Shown here piece after piece: positions 27,034 to 35,580 of a stretch of DNA of 64,000 nt. The stretch comes from Phocaeicola salanitronis DSM 18170. GTDB lineage: Bacteria > Bacteroidota > Bacteroidia > Bacteroidales > Bacteroidaceae. The notes beneath the pieces are model-generated. The model saw only the letters and a list, made by a program, of their open reading frames with translations. It made no database searches and was not told the DNA's origin. Both the position numbers and the translations under genes were made by a program. The stretch spans positions 1,922,001 to 1,986,000 of the forward strand of contig NC_015164.1 in the NCBI RefSeq assembly GCF_000190575.1, in the 5' to 3' direction. Within the stretch, counting starts at the first letter, position 1; every line of letters begins with the position of its first letter.

Positions 27034-29039
27034 TAATCTTCCTTTACCGAAGTGAAACGCTTCAGCACGCTGTATGCCGAGAAGATGCCCAGCTCGCCCG
27101 CCTTGCTCAGGTCTTGCACGCCTTCATTGTTATTGCCCAAGAACACATTGGTAAGTCCCCGGTTGTAATACGCATCCGAGAAACGCGGGTCAAGCTCGAT
27201 GGCTTTGTTATAATCTACCAGAGCCGCCCGGTAATCTTTCATCACGGCATAGATATTGCCCCGGTTATAATACGCATACACGAAATCGGGAGCCAGCTGG
27301 ATTACCTTGTCCAAGTCGTCCCGGACCATGGCGTAATCCAACGCGCGCACCTGCAACTTCTTGTCGTCGGGCTGTTCTATCTCATACTGAGTATCGCGTT
27401 TGCGGTATTCTATTTGCTTGTAATGGATTGCCGCACGCATGAAATAAGCCGGGAAAAAGACAGAATCCCTTTCGATTGTCCGGTTCAAATCCGCCAGCGC
27501 ATTATCGAAGTCCTGCACCAAGTAGAAATCAAGGGCACGGGCAAAATAATGCAGGGCATTTTCCGGCTCGGCTACAATCTTCTCGGTTTCGGCGTCAATC
27601 GACGCAAAGTGCTGCTTGACCTGTTCTTCCGTAAGCGACGCCTCATTGTTGGTAATCAGCAACTGGCGGGGCAGGACATGCCGGTTATTCAACGCATCCA
27701 CATACTTGGAATAATTGATTTGGCGCTTCACCTCTTCCGGACGCTCGTAATAGCTCAGCACAAACATCGGCTGGGGAAGGATGGTGATATTGCGGTCCTG
27801 CACACGTCCGCGATAATCGGTCTTGTATTTCGAACGTTCTTCCTCATTGTCGGCGACTACGATTTTCCGATAATTGTTCATGTTCTTATCCGACTTCTTG
27901 CGGGTCTTGTCTGCCGAAGCGGTCTGACGCGAAGTTTTCCCGTTCTGCATGTCCAACTGCGCCTGCAACACCACCATCTCGTCCTGGCTTGCCCCTTTCA
28001 GGTCGCCTGTCTTCTTGCGTGCCTCCGCCCGGTACTGATAGCCTGCCAGGAAATTGGGATATTCTTCCAGCACCGAAGTGTAATCGCTGATGGCTCCTGC
28101 ATAATCGCCGGTCCGGTCGCGCAACAATCCCCGGTTGAAGACCGCCATCATATTGTCCGGCTCTATCTGGAGCACAAAGTCGAAATCCTCTATCGCCCGG
28201 TTATCGTCTCCTACCTGGGCACGGAGCAAGCCCCGGTTGTAATGCCCGATAAAGTTATTCTTGTCGATATCGAGCGCAAGGTCGTAATCGCTCATCGCCC
28301 CCCGCAGGTTGTTCTGGTAATAACGCGCCAAGGCACGGTTGATATACAAGCCCGCATTGCGCACCGAAAGGCGTATGGCTTCGGTCAGGTCGCTCTCGGC
28401 ATCGGCATACTTGCTCCGCTGGAGGAAAAGCATGCCCCGCGAAGCCCACGTGTCGGCATTATAGCGGTCCATTTCGATGGCTCTGTCGGCATCCGACATG
28501 GCTTGGAGCGTATCTTTCTGCTTTAGGGAGACCTCCGTACGCATCAGGTAAGCGTCGATATAGCGGGGAGCAATCCGAATCAGCGTATCCAAGTCGGCTT
28601 TCGCTTCCTTATAGTCTTCGTCCCGCATCCGCGACAACGCCAAGTTATGCCACAGGCTGGTATTCTCAGGGTCGAACGTCAACGCCTTCTCGTAATCCTG
28701 TATGGCACCCTTGTAGTCCTCTTGCTGGATACGCGCGATGCCTCTTACCTGATACGTGTTGGGCACATACGGATTGCGCTCAATCGATTCCGTACAGTCG
28801 GCTTCGGCACCCTGGAAGTCGTCGAGATTAAGCTTTGCCAATCCCCGGTAGAAATAAGGCTCGGCAAGATAGGGCTTGGCGTTGATTACCTGATTGAAAT
28901 ATTGAATGGAAAGGACATAGTCCTCAAAATAAAGCGCGTTTTTCCCGATGGTCATCACCCGGTCCGTATTGATTTGGGCACCGGCTATCATCGGGAAAAG
29001 CACACCTATATATAATATGTATAGAAACTTCCGGATCAT
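27033..29039 (-). CDS. Exported tetratricopeptide-repeat protein
   Basis: 668 residues from the start at 29039 (signal [22 protein letters not shown]). Almost the whole length is TPR repeats of the A..DY..A...P....AYYNRG type (e.g. [23 protein letters not shown], then [21 protein letters not shown]), interrupted near the middle by a low-similarity segment with [23 protein letters not shown] arrays mediate protein-protein contacts; no enzyme domain is present. The start overlaps the def stop by 4 nt (ATGA), and the order ruvX-def-TPR is common in Bacteroides. The stop codon is completed by the end of a MITE, so the original 3' end may have been altered. Confidence 0.88.
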   Translation of the reverse strand: MIRKFLYILYIGVLFPMIAGAQINTDRVMTIGKNALYFEDYVLSIQYFNQVINAKPYLAEPYFYRGLAKLNLDDFQGAEADCTESIERNPYVPNTYQVRGIARIQQEDYKGAIQDYEKALTFDPENTSLWHNLALSRMRDEDYKEAKADLDTLIRIAPRYIDAYLMRTEVSLKQKDTLQAMSDADRAIEMDRYNADTWASRGMLFLQRSKYADAESDLTEAIRLSVRNAGLYINRALARYYQNNLRGAMSDYDLALDIDKNNFIGHYNRGLLRAQVGDDNRAIEDFDFVLQIEPDNMMAVFNRGLLRDRTGDYAGAISDYTSVLEEYPNFLAGYQYRAEARKKTGDLKGASQDEMVVLQAQLDMQNGKTSRQTASADKTRKKSDKNMNNYRKIVVADNEEERSKYKTDYRGRVQDRNITILPQPMFVLSYYERPEEVKRQINYSKYVDALNNRHVLPRQLLITNNEASLTEEQVKQHFASIDAETEKIVAEPENALHYFARALDFYLVQDFDNALADLNRTIERDSVFFPAYFMRAAIHYKQIEYRKRDTQYEIEQPDDKKLQVRALDYAMVRDDLDKVIQLAPDFVYAYYNRGNIYAVMKDYRAALVDYNKAIELDPRFSDAYYNRGLTNVFLGNNNEGVQDLSKAGELGIFSAYSVLKRFTSVKED

Positions 29040-29590
29040 TTGACTGTTTTCACCTTGTAAGAGCACCGGGCCTTGCCTTTCAGCATGGCATTGAGCTTGC
29101 CTTTAATCATCTGCTTGCGAAGGGCAGACAGATGGTCGATAAACATCGTCCCTTCCAAATGGTCGAACTCGTGCTGCATGACACGCGCCAAGTAACCTTC
29201 TACCCACTCGTCGTGCGGATTCATGTCCTCGTCAAGATAGGTCACGTGAATCTTGTCGGGACGTTTCACGCTTTCATGAATGCCGGGCAGGCTCAGGCAG
29301 CCTTCGTCCATCGAAACCAGTTCGCCACCCGTTTCAAGGATATGCGGATTGATATAGGCACGGCGGAAATCCTTGTATTCGGGGAAATCCTCCGCCAATA
29401 CGTCCAGGTTAACCACCACCACCCGGATAGGCAGCCCCACCTGAGGAGCGGCAAGCCCTACCCCATCGGCACGGTCCATGGTTTCAAACATGTTCTGAAT
29501 CAATTCTTTCAAGTTCGGATAATCCGGCGTAATGTCTTCCGCTTCCTGACGGAGCACCGGTTGTCCATATACATAGATAGGTAAAATCAT
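29036..29590 (-). CDS. def: Peptide deformylase
   Basis: 184-residue metalloenzyme that removes the formyl group from nascent chains in the cytoplasm. All three motifs are intact: [18 protein letters not shown] (metal-binding Cys) and QHEFDHLEG (HExxH). Length is normal. It is translationally coupled to the downstream TPR gene by a 4-nt overlap. Confidence 0.97.
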   Translation of the reverse strand: MILPIYVYGQPVLRQEAEDITPDYPNLKELIQNMFETMDRADGVGLAAPQVGLPIRVVVVNLDVLAEDFPEYKDFRRAYINPHILETGGELVSMDEGCLSLPGIHESVKRPDKIHVTYLDEDMNPHDEWVEGYLARVMQHEFDHLEGTMFIDHLSALRKQMIKGKLNAMLKGKARCSYKVKTVK

Positions 29591-29592
29591 AT

Positions 29593-29663
29593 TATTTAGT
29601 TCTTAAGTTTTTAAGTTGTTGAGTTATTTAGTTCTTAAGTTATCGAGTTTTTAAGTTATTGAG
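29593..29663. repeat. Degenerate tandem repeat TTAGTTCTTAAGTT
   Basis: Units like GTTTTTAAGTTGTTGAG and AGTTATTTAGTTCTTAAG are repeated with variation directly upstream of def. Short inverted elements (CTTAAG) occur within. Function unknown. Confidence 0.6.
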
Positions 29664-29674
29664 TCCGTTACATT

Positions 29675-29766
29675 GTCACGCCGGATTTGCAATCCGGCGT
29701 AATGAAAGATTCGGATTTGCAATCCGAAACCATGGCTGATGATACGGATTACAAATCCAGCGTGAC
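29675..29766. repeat. CCGGATTTGCAATCCGG palindrome family, copy 4
   Basis: The most compact copy: starts GTCACGCCGGATTTGC and ends CCAGCGTGAC, with CGGATTTGCAATCCG in the middle. It lies between ruvX and def, both read on the minus strand. Confidence 0.85.
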
Positions 29767-29849
29767 AAATTTGTCAGTTCCCTTGTCCTTTAGTCCTTCA
29801 TTATCGGGTTATTTAACTCAAAAACTTACAAACCAAAGGACTTAAAGAC

Positions 29850-30269
29850 TTACAATCCTCTCTTCGCCTCCAAATAAGACTGCAAAATAATCGTGGCACT
29901 GATTTCATCCACCAAAGCCTTGTTTTGCCTGTCTTTTTTCTTCAGCCCTCCGGCAAGCATTGCCTGATGCGCCAAGACGGAAGTAAAACGCTCGTCGTAT
30001 AGTTCTACCGGCATGTCGGGAAGCTTTTTCTTCAACTGGTTCATAAACGGCACGATACGTTTCATGTTTTCCGAATCCTCGTTGTTCATCTGCTTGGGAT
30101 GTCCGATAATGATACGTTCCACCGCTTCTTGCCGCACATAGCCCAACAAGAAGTCCATCAACTGGTGCGTAGGGACGGTGGTAAGCCCGCTTGCGATGAC
30201 CTGCATCGGGTCGGTCACCGCAATGCCCGTACGCTTCTTTCCGTAATCAATAGCCAATATTCTACTCAT
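29850..30269 (-). CDS. ruvX: Holliday junction resolvase-like protein RuvX/YqgF
   Basis: 139 residues, RNase H fold. ILAIDYGKKRTGIAVTD carries the first catalytic Asp; IIGHPKQMNNEDS and ELYDERFTSVLA provide the other family motifs, and VDEISATIILQSYLE contains the last acidic position. YqgF proteins act on 16S rRNA 5' maturation and have been proposed as junction resolvases. It is upstream of def in the usual Bacteroides order, with a repeat-filled gap between. Confidence 0.93.
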   Translation of the reverse strand: MSRILAIDYGKKRTGIAVTDPMQVIASGLTTVPTHQLMDFLLGYVRQEAVERIIIGHPKQMNNEDSENMKRIVPFMNQLKKKLPDMPVELYDERFTSVLAHQAMLAGGLKKKDRQNKALVDEISATIILQSYLEAKRGL

Positions 30270-30388
30270 AACCGGCGCAAAAATACGAATTTATTCTGTA
30301 TTGTTCTCTATATAAAACTTAAAAAGATACCGGACGCACGGATTTATTTAGCGAACGCAGAGACGCAAAGACACGGAGAAATAATTTA

Positions 30389-30580
30389 GAAGCTGTTTTG
30401 AATTTCTCCAAAAAGTTTTTCTTGGCTTGATGTATCCGTTTTCGTGTGTGCTTTGGGCGATTTTTTGGTCCTTTCCGCTCCTGTTCTTCGTCAGATAGCC
30501 CGCTATCTTCCTCATCACACAAGCGAAAATGCCTCAAAAACTCATCCCAAATCATCGCACGATAAATTCAAAACAGCTTC
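30389..30580. mobile_element. MITE-like 192-bp element, copy 4
   Basis: Perfect 17-bp terminal repeats, flanked by TTA on both sides (30386-30388 and 30581-30583). The left flank is a CACAGAG-type half repeat (about 30355-30381), and related sequence (AGCACGGAGACAAACGG) resumes after the right end, so the insertion probably split such a repeat. The internal frame is on the minus strand. Confidence 0.8.
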
Positions 30581-30644
30581 TTAGAGAAAGCAAAAAGCAC
30601 GGAGACAAACGGCGTTTCTGTGTTTGATTCCTCCAGATACTTGA

Positions 30645-30676
30645 ATGGCCCGATGCACCTGTCTGCATCGAGCCAT
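30645..30676 (-). terminator. Hairpin after the PCMD gene
   Basis: A 13-bp stem (30645-30657 with 30664-30676, one GU/mismatch) around a 6-nt loop lies about 20 nt beyond the PCMD stop codon. There is no run of U on the minus strand, so it may be a processing or stability hairpin rather than an intrinsic terminator. Confidence 0.45.
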
Positions 30677-30697
30677 CCACCTATATGTTATACCTTA

Positions 30698-31654
30698 TTA
30701 ATATACGAGGCATACATTGTCCACCCAAATCGTATTGCCCGGCGAGCCGACATACGCCCCTCCCAGGCTGGAAGTGAACTGGATAATCAGATGTGTAGGC
30801 TTTTCGCCGGGAGCCGCCCATCCGTTCTCCTGAATCAATTGGCTTTCCCCCTTGCTGTTGCGCGCATGATAATTCCCGACACCCAGCTTCATCAATTCGG
30901 CATCATAATAAGCGGTATGCGAAATATCTCCGTACTTGATTTCATAAGTCGCCCCGTTGTGCCAGTCTTCGTTCTTATCGTAACGCACGACCGCCGTACC
31001 GACACGCTTGGCGATAATATTTCCATCCTTGTCTTCGGTCCGTTTCTGAAGCAGGCAGGTCATGATGGCGCAGTCCTGTCCCTCTACGGTGCTCTTCCGG
31101 CTGAATCCTGTCTGGCGGATACGGTGAGGCTCGCCCGACATCTTCACCTTATAATCATAGCGCACGGCCTTGGGACGAGAAGTGAAAGGCACTCCGATGT
31201 TCAGGTTTTTCTCTCCTTCTTTGGTTCCGGTAATCGGTTCCTTCATGTCTCCCAGAAACATGGAGCCCGAAGCGAGCACGGTGATATTGACAATCCCCAA
31301 TACCTTCACGCTCTCGATATGCGTTTCCAGCTTGGCACAATACCCGTCTCCACGGCGTTCGGGATAGACGCTGGTATTGGTCTTGACGATTCCCATCACC
31401 TTTGCCATCACATTCGAAGTTCCCCAGGGCGAGCCTCCCTGATTGACGTAAGGCTCATTCCCGTCCATTTCTTTCGTAGGGCCTACTTCGTAAAGCAATT
31501 TGGTCTCTCCCCCGATAATGCCCGATTCATGGATTTTCCGTGTAATCCATTGGTCCATATCTCCATATTTGATAGGGACGGTTTTCTCTTGCGCAAAAGC
31601 CCAAAGCGGAAACGCCAGCGCAAGCATCCCCAGTATTCCTTTCATCTTCATCAT
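30698..31654 (-). CDS. PCMD domain protein (putative carbohydrate metabolism domain)
   Basis: 318-residue exported protein (signal MKGILGMLALAFPLWAFAQ; three close in-frame ATGs at the start). The body begins with PIKYGDMDQWITRKIHESGIIGG, and contains TSNVMAKVMGIVKT and a C-terminal jelly-roll-like part ending GSPGNTIWVDNVCLVY, the pattern of PCMD proteins found on Bacteroidetes cell surfaces. No catalytic residues can be named. It is alone in its transcription unit, bounded upstream by a terminator. Confidence 0.8.
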   Translation of the reverse strand: MMKMKGILGMLALAFPLWAFAQEKTVPIKYGDMDQWITRKIHESGIIGGETKLLYEVGPTKEMDGNEPYVNQGGSPWGTSNVMAKVMGIVKTNTSVYPERRGDGYCAKLETHIESVKVLGIVNITVLASGSMFLGDMKEPITGTKEGEKNLNIGVPFTSRPKAVRYDYKVKMSGEPHRIRQTGFSRKSTVEGQDCAIMTCLLQKRTEDKDGNIIAKRVGTAVVRYDKNEDWHNGATYEIKYGDISHTAYYDAELMKLGVGNYHARNSKGESQLIQENGWAAPGEKPTHLIIQFTSSLGGAYVGSPGNTIWVDNVCLVY

Positions 31655-31686
31655 GTTTTGTCTGCTTTATTTCGCGTGCAAAATTA

Positions 31687-31718
31687 CAAAAAAAAGCGAT
31701 AACCCGCAGGATACCGCT
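31687..31718 (-). terminator. Intrinsic terminator of the SPOR gene
   Basis: Minus strand AGCGGTATCC-TGCG-GGTTATCGCT (stem 31709-31718 with 31695-31704, one mismatch, one GU), followed by a run of T. It separates the SPOR gene from the PCMD gene. Confidence 0.75.
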
Positions 31719-31766
31719 CTAATTCTGTGATATTGAATACTCTTTCTTACCTATTTACTATTGGAA

Positions 31767-32273
31767 TTATTTCGCATAAAGCAGCCATGCGCCCTGAAAA
31801 TCTTTCCGGTCGGGATATTTTGCCTTGAACGCATCGCGTGCGGCAGAAGCCTCTTCGTGCGTGTCATACGATTCTACAATGACGCGGTACATGTTCTTCT
31901 CGGCATTGTAAACCACCTTTGCATTGTAGCCTTCGTTGTCCATATCGCTCTTCAAGCCGTCGGCATTTGCCTTGATGCCAAAGCTTCCGCATACCACGCT
32001 GTATGCTTTCAGCCCGTCGCCCGATACCAGTTCCACCTTTTCCTCGCGTACCGGAGCCGTGGGAGCTACAGGTTCGGAAGTAACGGGAGCAGTCGTAACC
32101 GGAGCTACAGGAGCGACCGTTTCTACCGGAGTCTCATTGGCAGTAGCGGCTTCTGCCAACTCTTGTTGTTTCGCTTTTTCGTATGCCTTTTTATAAGCGC
32201 TTTCGCTCGACTTACAGGAAGAGAATGCCAACGCTACGCACAATCCCATTCCTAATACAACGATTTTCTTCAT
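31767..32273 (-). CDS. SPOR-domain lipoprotein
   Basis: 168 residues with a lipobox (LCVALAFSSC), an Ala/Pro/Val/Thr-rich linker (residues 45-75) and a C-terminal SPOR domain (KAYSVVCGSFGIKANADGL ... YRVIVESYDTHEEASAARDAF). SPOR domains bind denuded peptidoglycan glycan strands at division septa, so the protein is probably an envelope or division lipoprotein. A -7 box TACTTTTG lies 54 nt upstream on the same strand. Confidence 0.9.
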   Translation of the reverse strand: MKKIVVLGMGLCVALAFSSCKSSESAYKKAYEKAKQQELAEAATANETPVETVAPVAPVTTAPVTSEPVAPTAPVREEKVELVSGDGLKAYSVVCGSFGIKANADGLKSDMDNEGYNAKVVYNAEKNMYRVIVESYDTHEEASAARDAFKAKYPDRKDFQGAWLLYAK

Positions 32274-32326
32274 TTTCTTTGAATTTATAAATTTAACTTC
32301 TTAGATATATCGTTTCTATTTGCTTG

Positions 32327-32334
32327 CAAAAGTA
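32327..32334 (-). promoter_or_regulatory. Promoter -7 box of the SPOR gene
   Basis: Minus strand TACTTTTG matches TAnnTTTG. No good -33 element seen. Confidence 0.45.
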
Positions 32335-32439
32335 GCAATATCTCCCTACTCTTGCTATTAAAAACTGTTAATATTCAGAGTTTCCCGCTTTTTCTCGAAG
32401 ATTCTTTTGAAAAAACGAGCATTATTATCAAAAAATTCA

Positions 32440-32447
32440 TAGATTTG
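32440..32447 (+). promoter_or_regulatory. Promoter -7 box of the YtxH gene
   Basis: TAGATTTG matches TAnnTTTG and lies 31 nt before the YtxH start. Confidence 0.45.
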
Positions 32448-32477
32448 TGGTTGTGTAACTTTAAAACATAGTTTAAT

Positions 32478-32681
32478 ATGAAAGCATTAAATGTTGTAGC
32501 TGCATTCTTGGGCGGAATCGCGCTGGGAGCAGTAGCCGGAATCCTGTTCGCACCGGAAAAAGGTACGGATACACGTAGCAAAATCGCAGAAGTATTGCGC
32601 AAGAAAGGCATCCGCCTGACCCGTGAAGAAATGGATGATTTGGCAGACCAAATCGCATCGGAAGTAAAAGATGCAGACTGA
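32478..32681 (+). CDS. YtxH domain protein
   Basis: 67 residues. An N-terminal glycine-rich hydrophobic helix (VVAAFLGGIALGAVAGILFAP) is followed by EKGTDTRSKIAEVLRKKGI, the YtxH signature. YtxH proteins are small membrane proteins linked to general stress in other phyla; here it precedes a holin-like membrane protein, a common pairing in Bacteroides. An intrinsic terminator lies between the two. Confidence 0.88.
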   Translation: MKALNVVAAFLGGIALGAVAGILFAPEKGTDTRSKIAEVLRKKGIRLTREEMDDLADQIASEVKDAD

Positions 32682-32698
32682 TTGCACAAAAACCGTAG

Positions 32699-32739
32699 GA
32701 GGGTGTGTCAGACAAAATCCGAACACACCCTCTTTTTTT
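32699..32739 (+). terminator. Strong intrinsic terminator after YtxH
   Basis: GAGGGTGTGT (32699-32708) pairs perfectly with ACACACCCTC (32723-32732) and is followed by seven T. It ends only 13 nt before the next start codon. Confidence 0.85.
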
Positions 32740-32752
32740 AAACCGAAAAACT

Positions 32753-33121
32753 ATGTTCGCTAACGATAAAAGCATTGATAACCTGCAAGACCTGTTCAAG
32801 GAATTCAGGAAATACATTGAATTGCAAGGGGAATACCTCAAGCTGGAAACCATTGAGAAACTAACCGTCCTGCTCTCTACGCTTACCTTGATATTCATCT
32901 TGGTAGCATTGGGAGTCATGGCTCTGTTCTATTTCTCTTTCATGCTGGTTTATGTCCTTGCCACAGAAGTAGGAATGGTAGCAGGATTTGCCATTGTGGG
33001 TGCTATCCTGATTCTTATTGCATGGCTGGTTTACCATTTCCGCGTCTCTTTGATATTCCAGCCAATGGTCAATTTCCTTGCACGTTTATTCCTTGACGAC
33101 TCTAACAAACCTCAACAATGA
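32753..33121 (+). CDS. Holin-like (phage holin superfamily III type) membrane protein
   Basis: 122 residues from the start at 32753 (MFANDKSIDNLQDLFKEF). An amphipathic N-terminal helix is followed by two long membrane helices (LTVLLSTLTLIFILVALGVM... and MVAGFAIVGAILILIAWLVYHF). This is the architecture of the Actinobacterial Holin-X / phage_holin_3_6 families, which in Bacteroides are chromosomal envelope proteins rather than phage genes. It overlaps the next gene by 4 nt. Confidence 0.8.
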   Translation: MFANDKSIDNLQDLFKEFRKYIELQGEYLKLETIEKLTVLLSTLTLIFILVALGVMALFYFSFMLVYVLATEVGMVAGFAIVGAILILIAWLVYHFRVSLIFQPMVNFLARLFLDDSNKPQQ

Positions 33122-33375
33122 ATACACAACAACCTTATTATACATTAGATACAATCAGGCAACAACGCCTGAATAAAAAGCAAGAAGTCTTGCAATCCAA
33201 GGAGCGTATGCAACACTTGGCGCACCAGCTTTTTGCACCACAAGAAAGCAAAAACAAATTCGAAGGGATGATGCAACATATCAATATGGGCATCGCCGCA
33301 TACGACGGAGTAATGACCGGAGTGAAAATCCTGAGAAGAGTCAGGTATTTCTTCGGAGGTAAGAAGCGAAGATAA
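33118..33375 (+). CDS. Small basic hypothetical protein of the YtxH-holin cluster
   Basis: 85 residues, ATGA overlap with the holin-like gene. The N-terminal half is a Gln/Lys-rich helix (IRQQRLNKKQEVLQSKERM), then a Gly/Met-containing hydrophobic stretch (HINMGIAAYDGVMTGVKIL) and a basic tail RRVRYFFGGKKRR. No family recognised. The coupling suggests it works with the holin-like protein. Confidence 0.8.
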   Translation: MNTQQPYYTLDTIRQQRLNKKQEVLQSKERMQHLAHQLFAPQESKNKFEGMMQHINMGIAAYDGVMTGVKILRRVRYFFGGKKRR

Positions 33376-33392
33376 CTATATAATACATATAT

Positions 33393-34226
33393 ATGAAAAA
33401 ACAAATAAAACTTTTTAGTGTGATAGCCCTCCTTTTTTGCGCTATCAGCGCAAAGGCACAGACCGATTCTACATTCTACATCAAAGGGGCAATGGGACGC
33501 CTTGCCGCACATCTGCAATTGCCTGATTTGAAAAAGGGAGAAAAATGCCCCGTTGTAATCATCTGCCATGGTTTCACCGGAAACCAAAACGAACCGTTAT
33601 TGCGCGCCATAGCCGATAACCTGGTAAATGCAGGCATAGGCGCATTACGTTTCGACTTTAACGCCCACGGACAAAGCGAAGGCGATTTTGTCAATATGAC
33701 CGTCCCTAACGAAATAGAAGATGCCTTGTCAATAATCGCTTTTGCACATAGCTTGCCGCAAACATCCAGCATATCCCTATTAGGGCATTCACAAGGTGGC
33801 GTCGTATCAGCAATGACCGCCGGACAATTGGGCAATGAAATCCAAAGTGTCGTGCTTATGGCACCTGCAGCTGTATTACGTGATGATGCCTTACGAGGAA
33901 ATACAATGGGAGCGATGTATGACCCGTGGCATGCACCTGAATATGTCACAATGCCATCAGGACATAAATTGGGCAGGAATTTTATTCAAACCGCCATTAC
34001 ACTTCCCATATACGAAACAGCACAAAAATACAAAGGTCCTGCACTTATCATACATGGCATGGATGACCGTGTAGTGCCTTACACATACGGAGAAAGGTTC
34101 CATCAAGTAATGAAAAATAGCGAAATCATTCTGATACCGGGAGAAAACCACGGTTTTGGCACTAACCTTCCGTACGCTGCATCCATGGCATCAGAGTGGC
34201 TGGTAAAGAATTTGAAAGCCCAATAA
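33393..34226 (+). CDS. Exported alpha/beta hydrolase
   Basis: 277 residues with a signal peptide (MKKQIKLFSVIALLFCAISAKAQ). Serine hydrolase fold: oxyanion region CHGFTGNQNEP, nucleophile Ser in GHSQGG, Asp in GMDDRVVP and His in GENHGFG. It resembles dienelactone-hydrolase-like and cinnamoyl/feruloyl esterases of gut Bacteroidetes, but the substrate cannot be assigned. It starts 17 nt after the preceding small gene and is followed by an AraC regulator on the same strand. Confidence 0.85.
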   Translation: MKKQIKLFSVIALLFCAISAKAQTDSTFYIKGAMGRLAAHLQLPDLKKGEKCPVVIICHGFTGNQNEPLLRAIADNLVNAGIGALRFDFNAHGQSEGDFVNMTVPNEIEDALSIIAFAHSLPQTSSISLLGHSQGGVVSAMTAGQLGNEIQSVVLMAPAAVLRDDALRGNTMGAMYDPWHAPEYVTMPSGHKLGRNFIQTAITLPIYETAQKYKGPALIIHGMDDRVVPYTYGERFHQVMKNSEIILIPGENHGFGTNLPYAASMASEWLVKNLKAQ

Positions 34227-34270
34227 ATATCTGATTTTGCCAAGTTCCCTTAAAGTTGAAAAGAGCAACA

Positions 34271-35128
34271 ATGAAACAAATATACTCATTAACTTCTATT
34301 CCTTCTGATACGAATTTCATTGCAGGGATTGACGTAATAGGCAACATTAAAAAGCTTTTTGCCATCCCTGCCCAAATACCCGGATGCTTGTTCCTGCTTT
34401 GCATCAGAGGGCAATGCGACATCACAATACATATAAATAAATACAAGCTGAAGAAAAATTCCATAGCTCTCATCTATCCCGACCAGTTCGTGCAAATAGC
34501 AGAGAACACTCCCGATTGCCGGTTCGCTTTTGTCGGATTTTCTTCTACGCTTATCCAACATCCGTTCCTGTTTTCGAATACTATCCAGTATGCTCCTTCT
34601 ATCTTGGAAGAACCGGTTATAGAACTCGAACCGAAAACAGCTGAAGTATTCCGCGACTATTTCAAAATGCTGATAAAGGCAAAACACCAAAACAATACAT
34701 TGGTAAGAGAAGAACAACTCCCACTTATCCTGACTGGGTTGATTATTGAATTGGGAAATATTAATAAGCAAGAACCGGTAAAGAAAGAAGGACAACAACC
34801 CTATACCCGAAGCCAGGAAATCGTAAAAGAACTGATACGTATCGTGGTAGAAAACTACAAGACCGAGCGGAACATCTCTTTTTATGCCGATAAAATGCAC
34901 CTCTCTCCCCAACACTTGAGCACTACCGTCAAGAAAACTACAGGAAGAACCCTGACCGACATCATATCGGCATTCGTCATCAAAGATGCGCAAGCCAAGC
35001 TGAAGTCCACCGAACTAACTATCCAAGAGATAGCCTACTCGCTGAACTTCGCCGACATCTCGTTCTTCGGGAAATACTTCAAGCGCTATACCGGCATGTC
35101 GCCCAAGCAATACCGGAATCTGGAGTAA
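34271..35128 (+). CDS. AraC-family transcriptional regulator
   Basis: 285 residues from the ATG at 34271. The N-terminal part is a degenerate cupin-like sensor (LLCIRGQCDITIHINKYKLKKNSIALIYPDQ). The C-terminal two-HTH domain runs from about residue 185 (NISFYADKMHLSPQHLSTTVKKTTGRT) to AYSLNFADISFFGKYFKRYTGMSPKQYR. It lies 44 nt after the hydrolase gene, which it may regulate. It is the last typical gene before the AT-rich island. Confidence 0.92.
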   Translation: MKQIYSLTSIPSDTNFIAGIDVIGNIKKLFAIPAQIPGCLFLLCIRGQCDITIHINKYKLKKNSIALIYPDQFVQIAENTPDCRFAFVGFSSTLIQHPFLFSNTIQYAPSILEEPVIELEPKTAEVFRDYFKMLIKAKHQNNTLVREEQLPLILTGLIIELGNINKQEPVKKEGQQPYTRSQEIVKELIRIVVENYKTERNISFYADKMHLSPQHLSTTVKKTTGRTLTDIISAFVIKDAQAKLKSTELTIQEIAYSLNFADISFFGKYFKRYTGMSPKQYRNLE

Positions 35129-35220
35129 AGAGCTTCACCACAGACTACACGGATTTTTTATCATTAGCGGAGGTACAGGAGGAAACTTGTCCTATCCTGC
35201 ACCTCTGTTAGATTTATACC

Positions 35221-35580
35221 TTATGCCTGCGTTTTAGAAGAAACCGATACGTATTGTCGGTAAAGCCACTCTTCATTGCTTGCGGAGGGTTCTAAATCAA
35301 TAACCTGAAGCGGAGATAGAGCGATCAGATTGTTCGAATACCGAGACAAATAATTGATATTCTCCGAAGTTATGCGCCCATTTTGCGACAAAGAATGAAG
35401 CACCTTACTCATAAATTCATATTCAGCCGAAGACAATAACAGCTTAAACGCTTCTAGTTTCTTTCTTGAATAGCGCACCTTCACTTTATCACCATTCACA
35501 ATGACAAGCCCCACACTCAAACGCTCCGAGATTTCAGGGCGAATCACTCCATAGATAATACTATATTCAAGTTTCTTCAT
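35221..35580 (-). CDS. DUF3037 protein paired with a HipA-like kinase
   Basis: 119 residues. YSIIYGVIRPEISERLSVGLVIVNGDKVKVRYSRKKL is the DUF3037 pattern. These proteins are commonly encoded next to HipA_2-type kinases, and here the start overlaps the kinase stop by 4 nt (ATGA). By analogy with hipBA the pair could be a toxin-antitoxin or kinase-regulator module, but DUF3037 has no HTH and no tested role known to me. It is the last gene of the island, 92 nt from the convergent AraC gene. Confidence 0.78.
   Translation of the reverse strand: MKKLEYSIIYGVIRPEISERLSVGLVIVNGDKVKVRYSRKKLEAFKLLLSSAEYEFMSKVLHSLSQNGRITSENINYLSRYSNNLIALSPLQVIDLEPSASNEEWLYRQYVSVSSKTQA

Noticed and set aside
26982-28526. 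514-codon open frame opposite the TPR gene
   Set aside because: Shadow of repeat-rich coding sequence.
32753-33375. Prophage lysis cassette
   Set aside because: The holin-like protein is the chromosomal YtxH-associated type; no endolysin or other phage genes are present.
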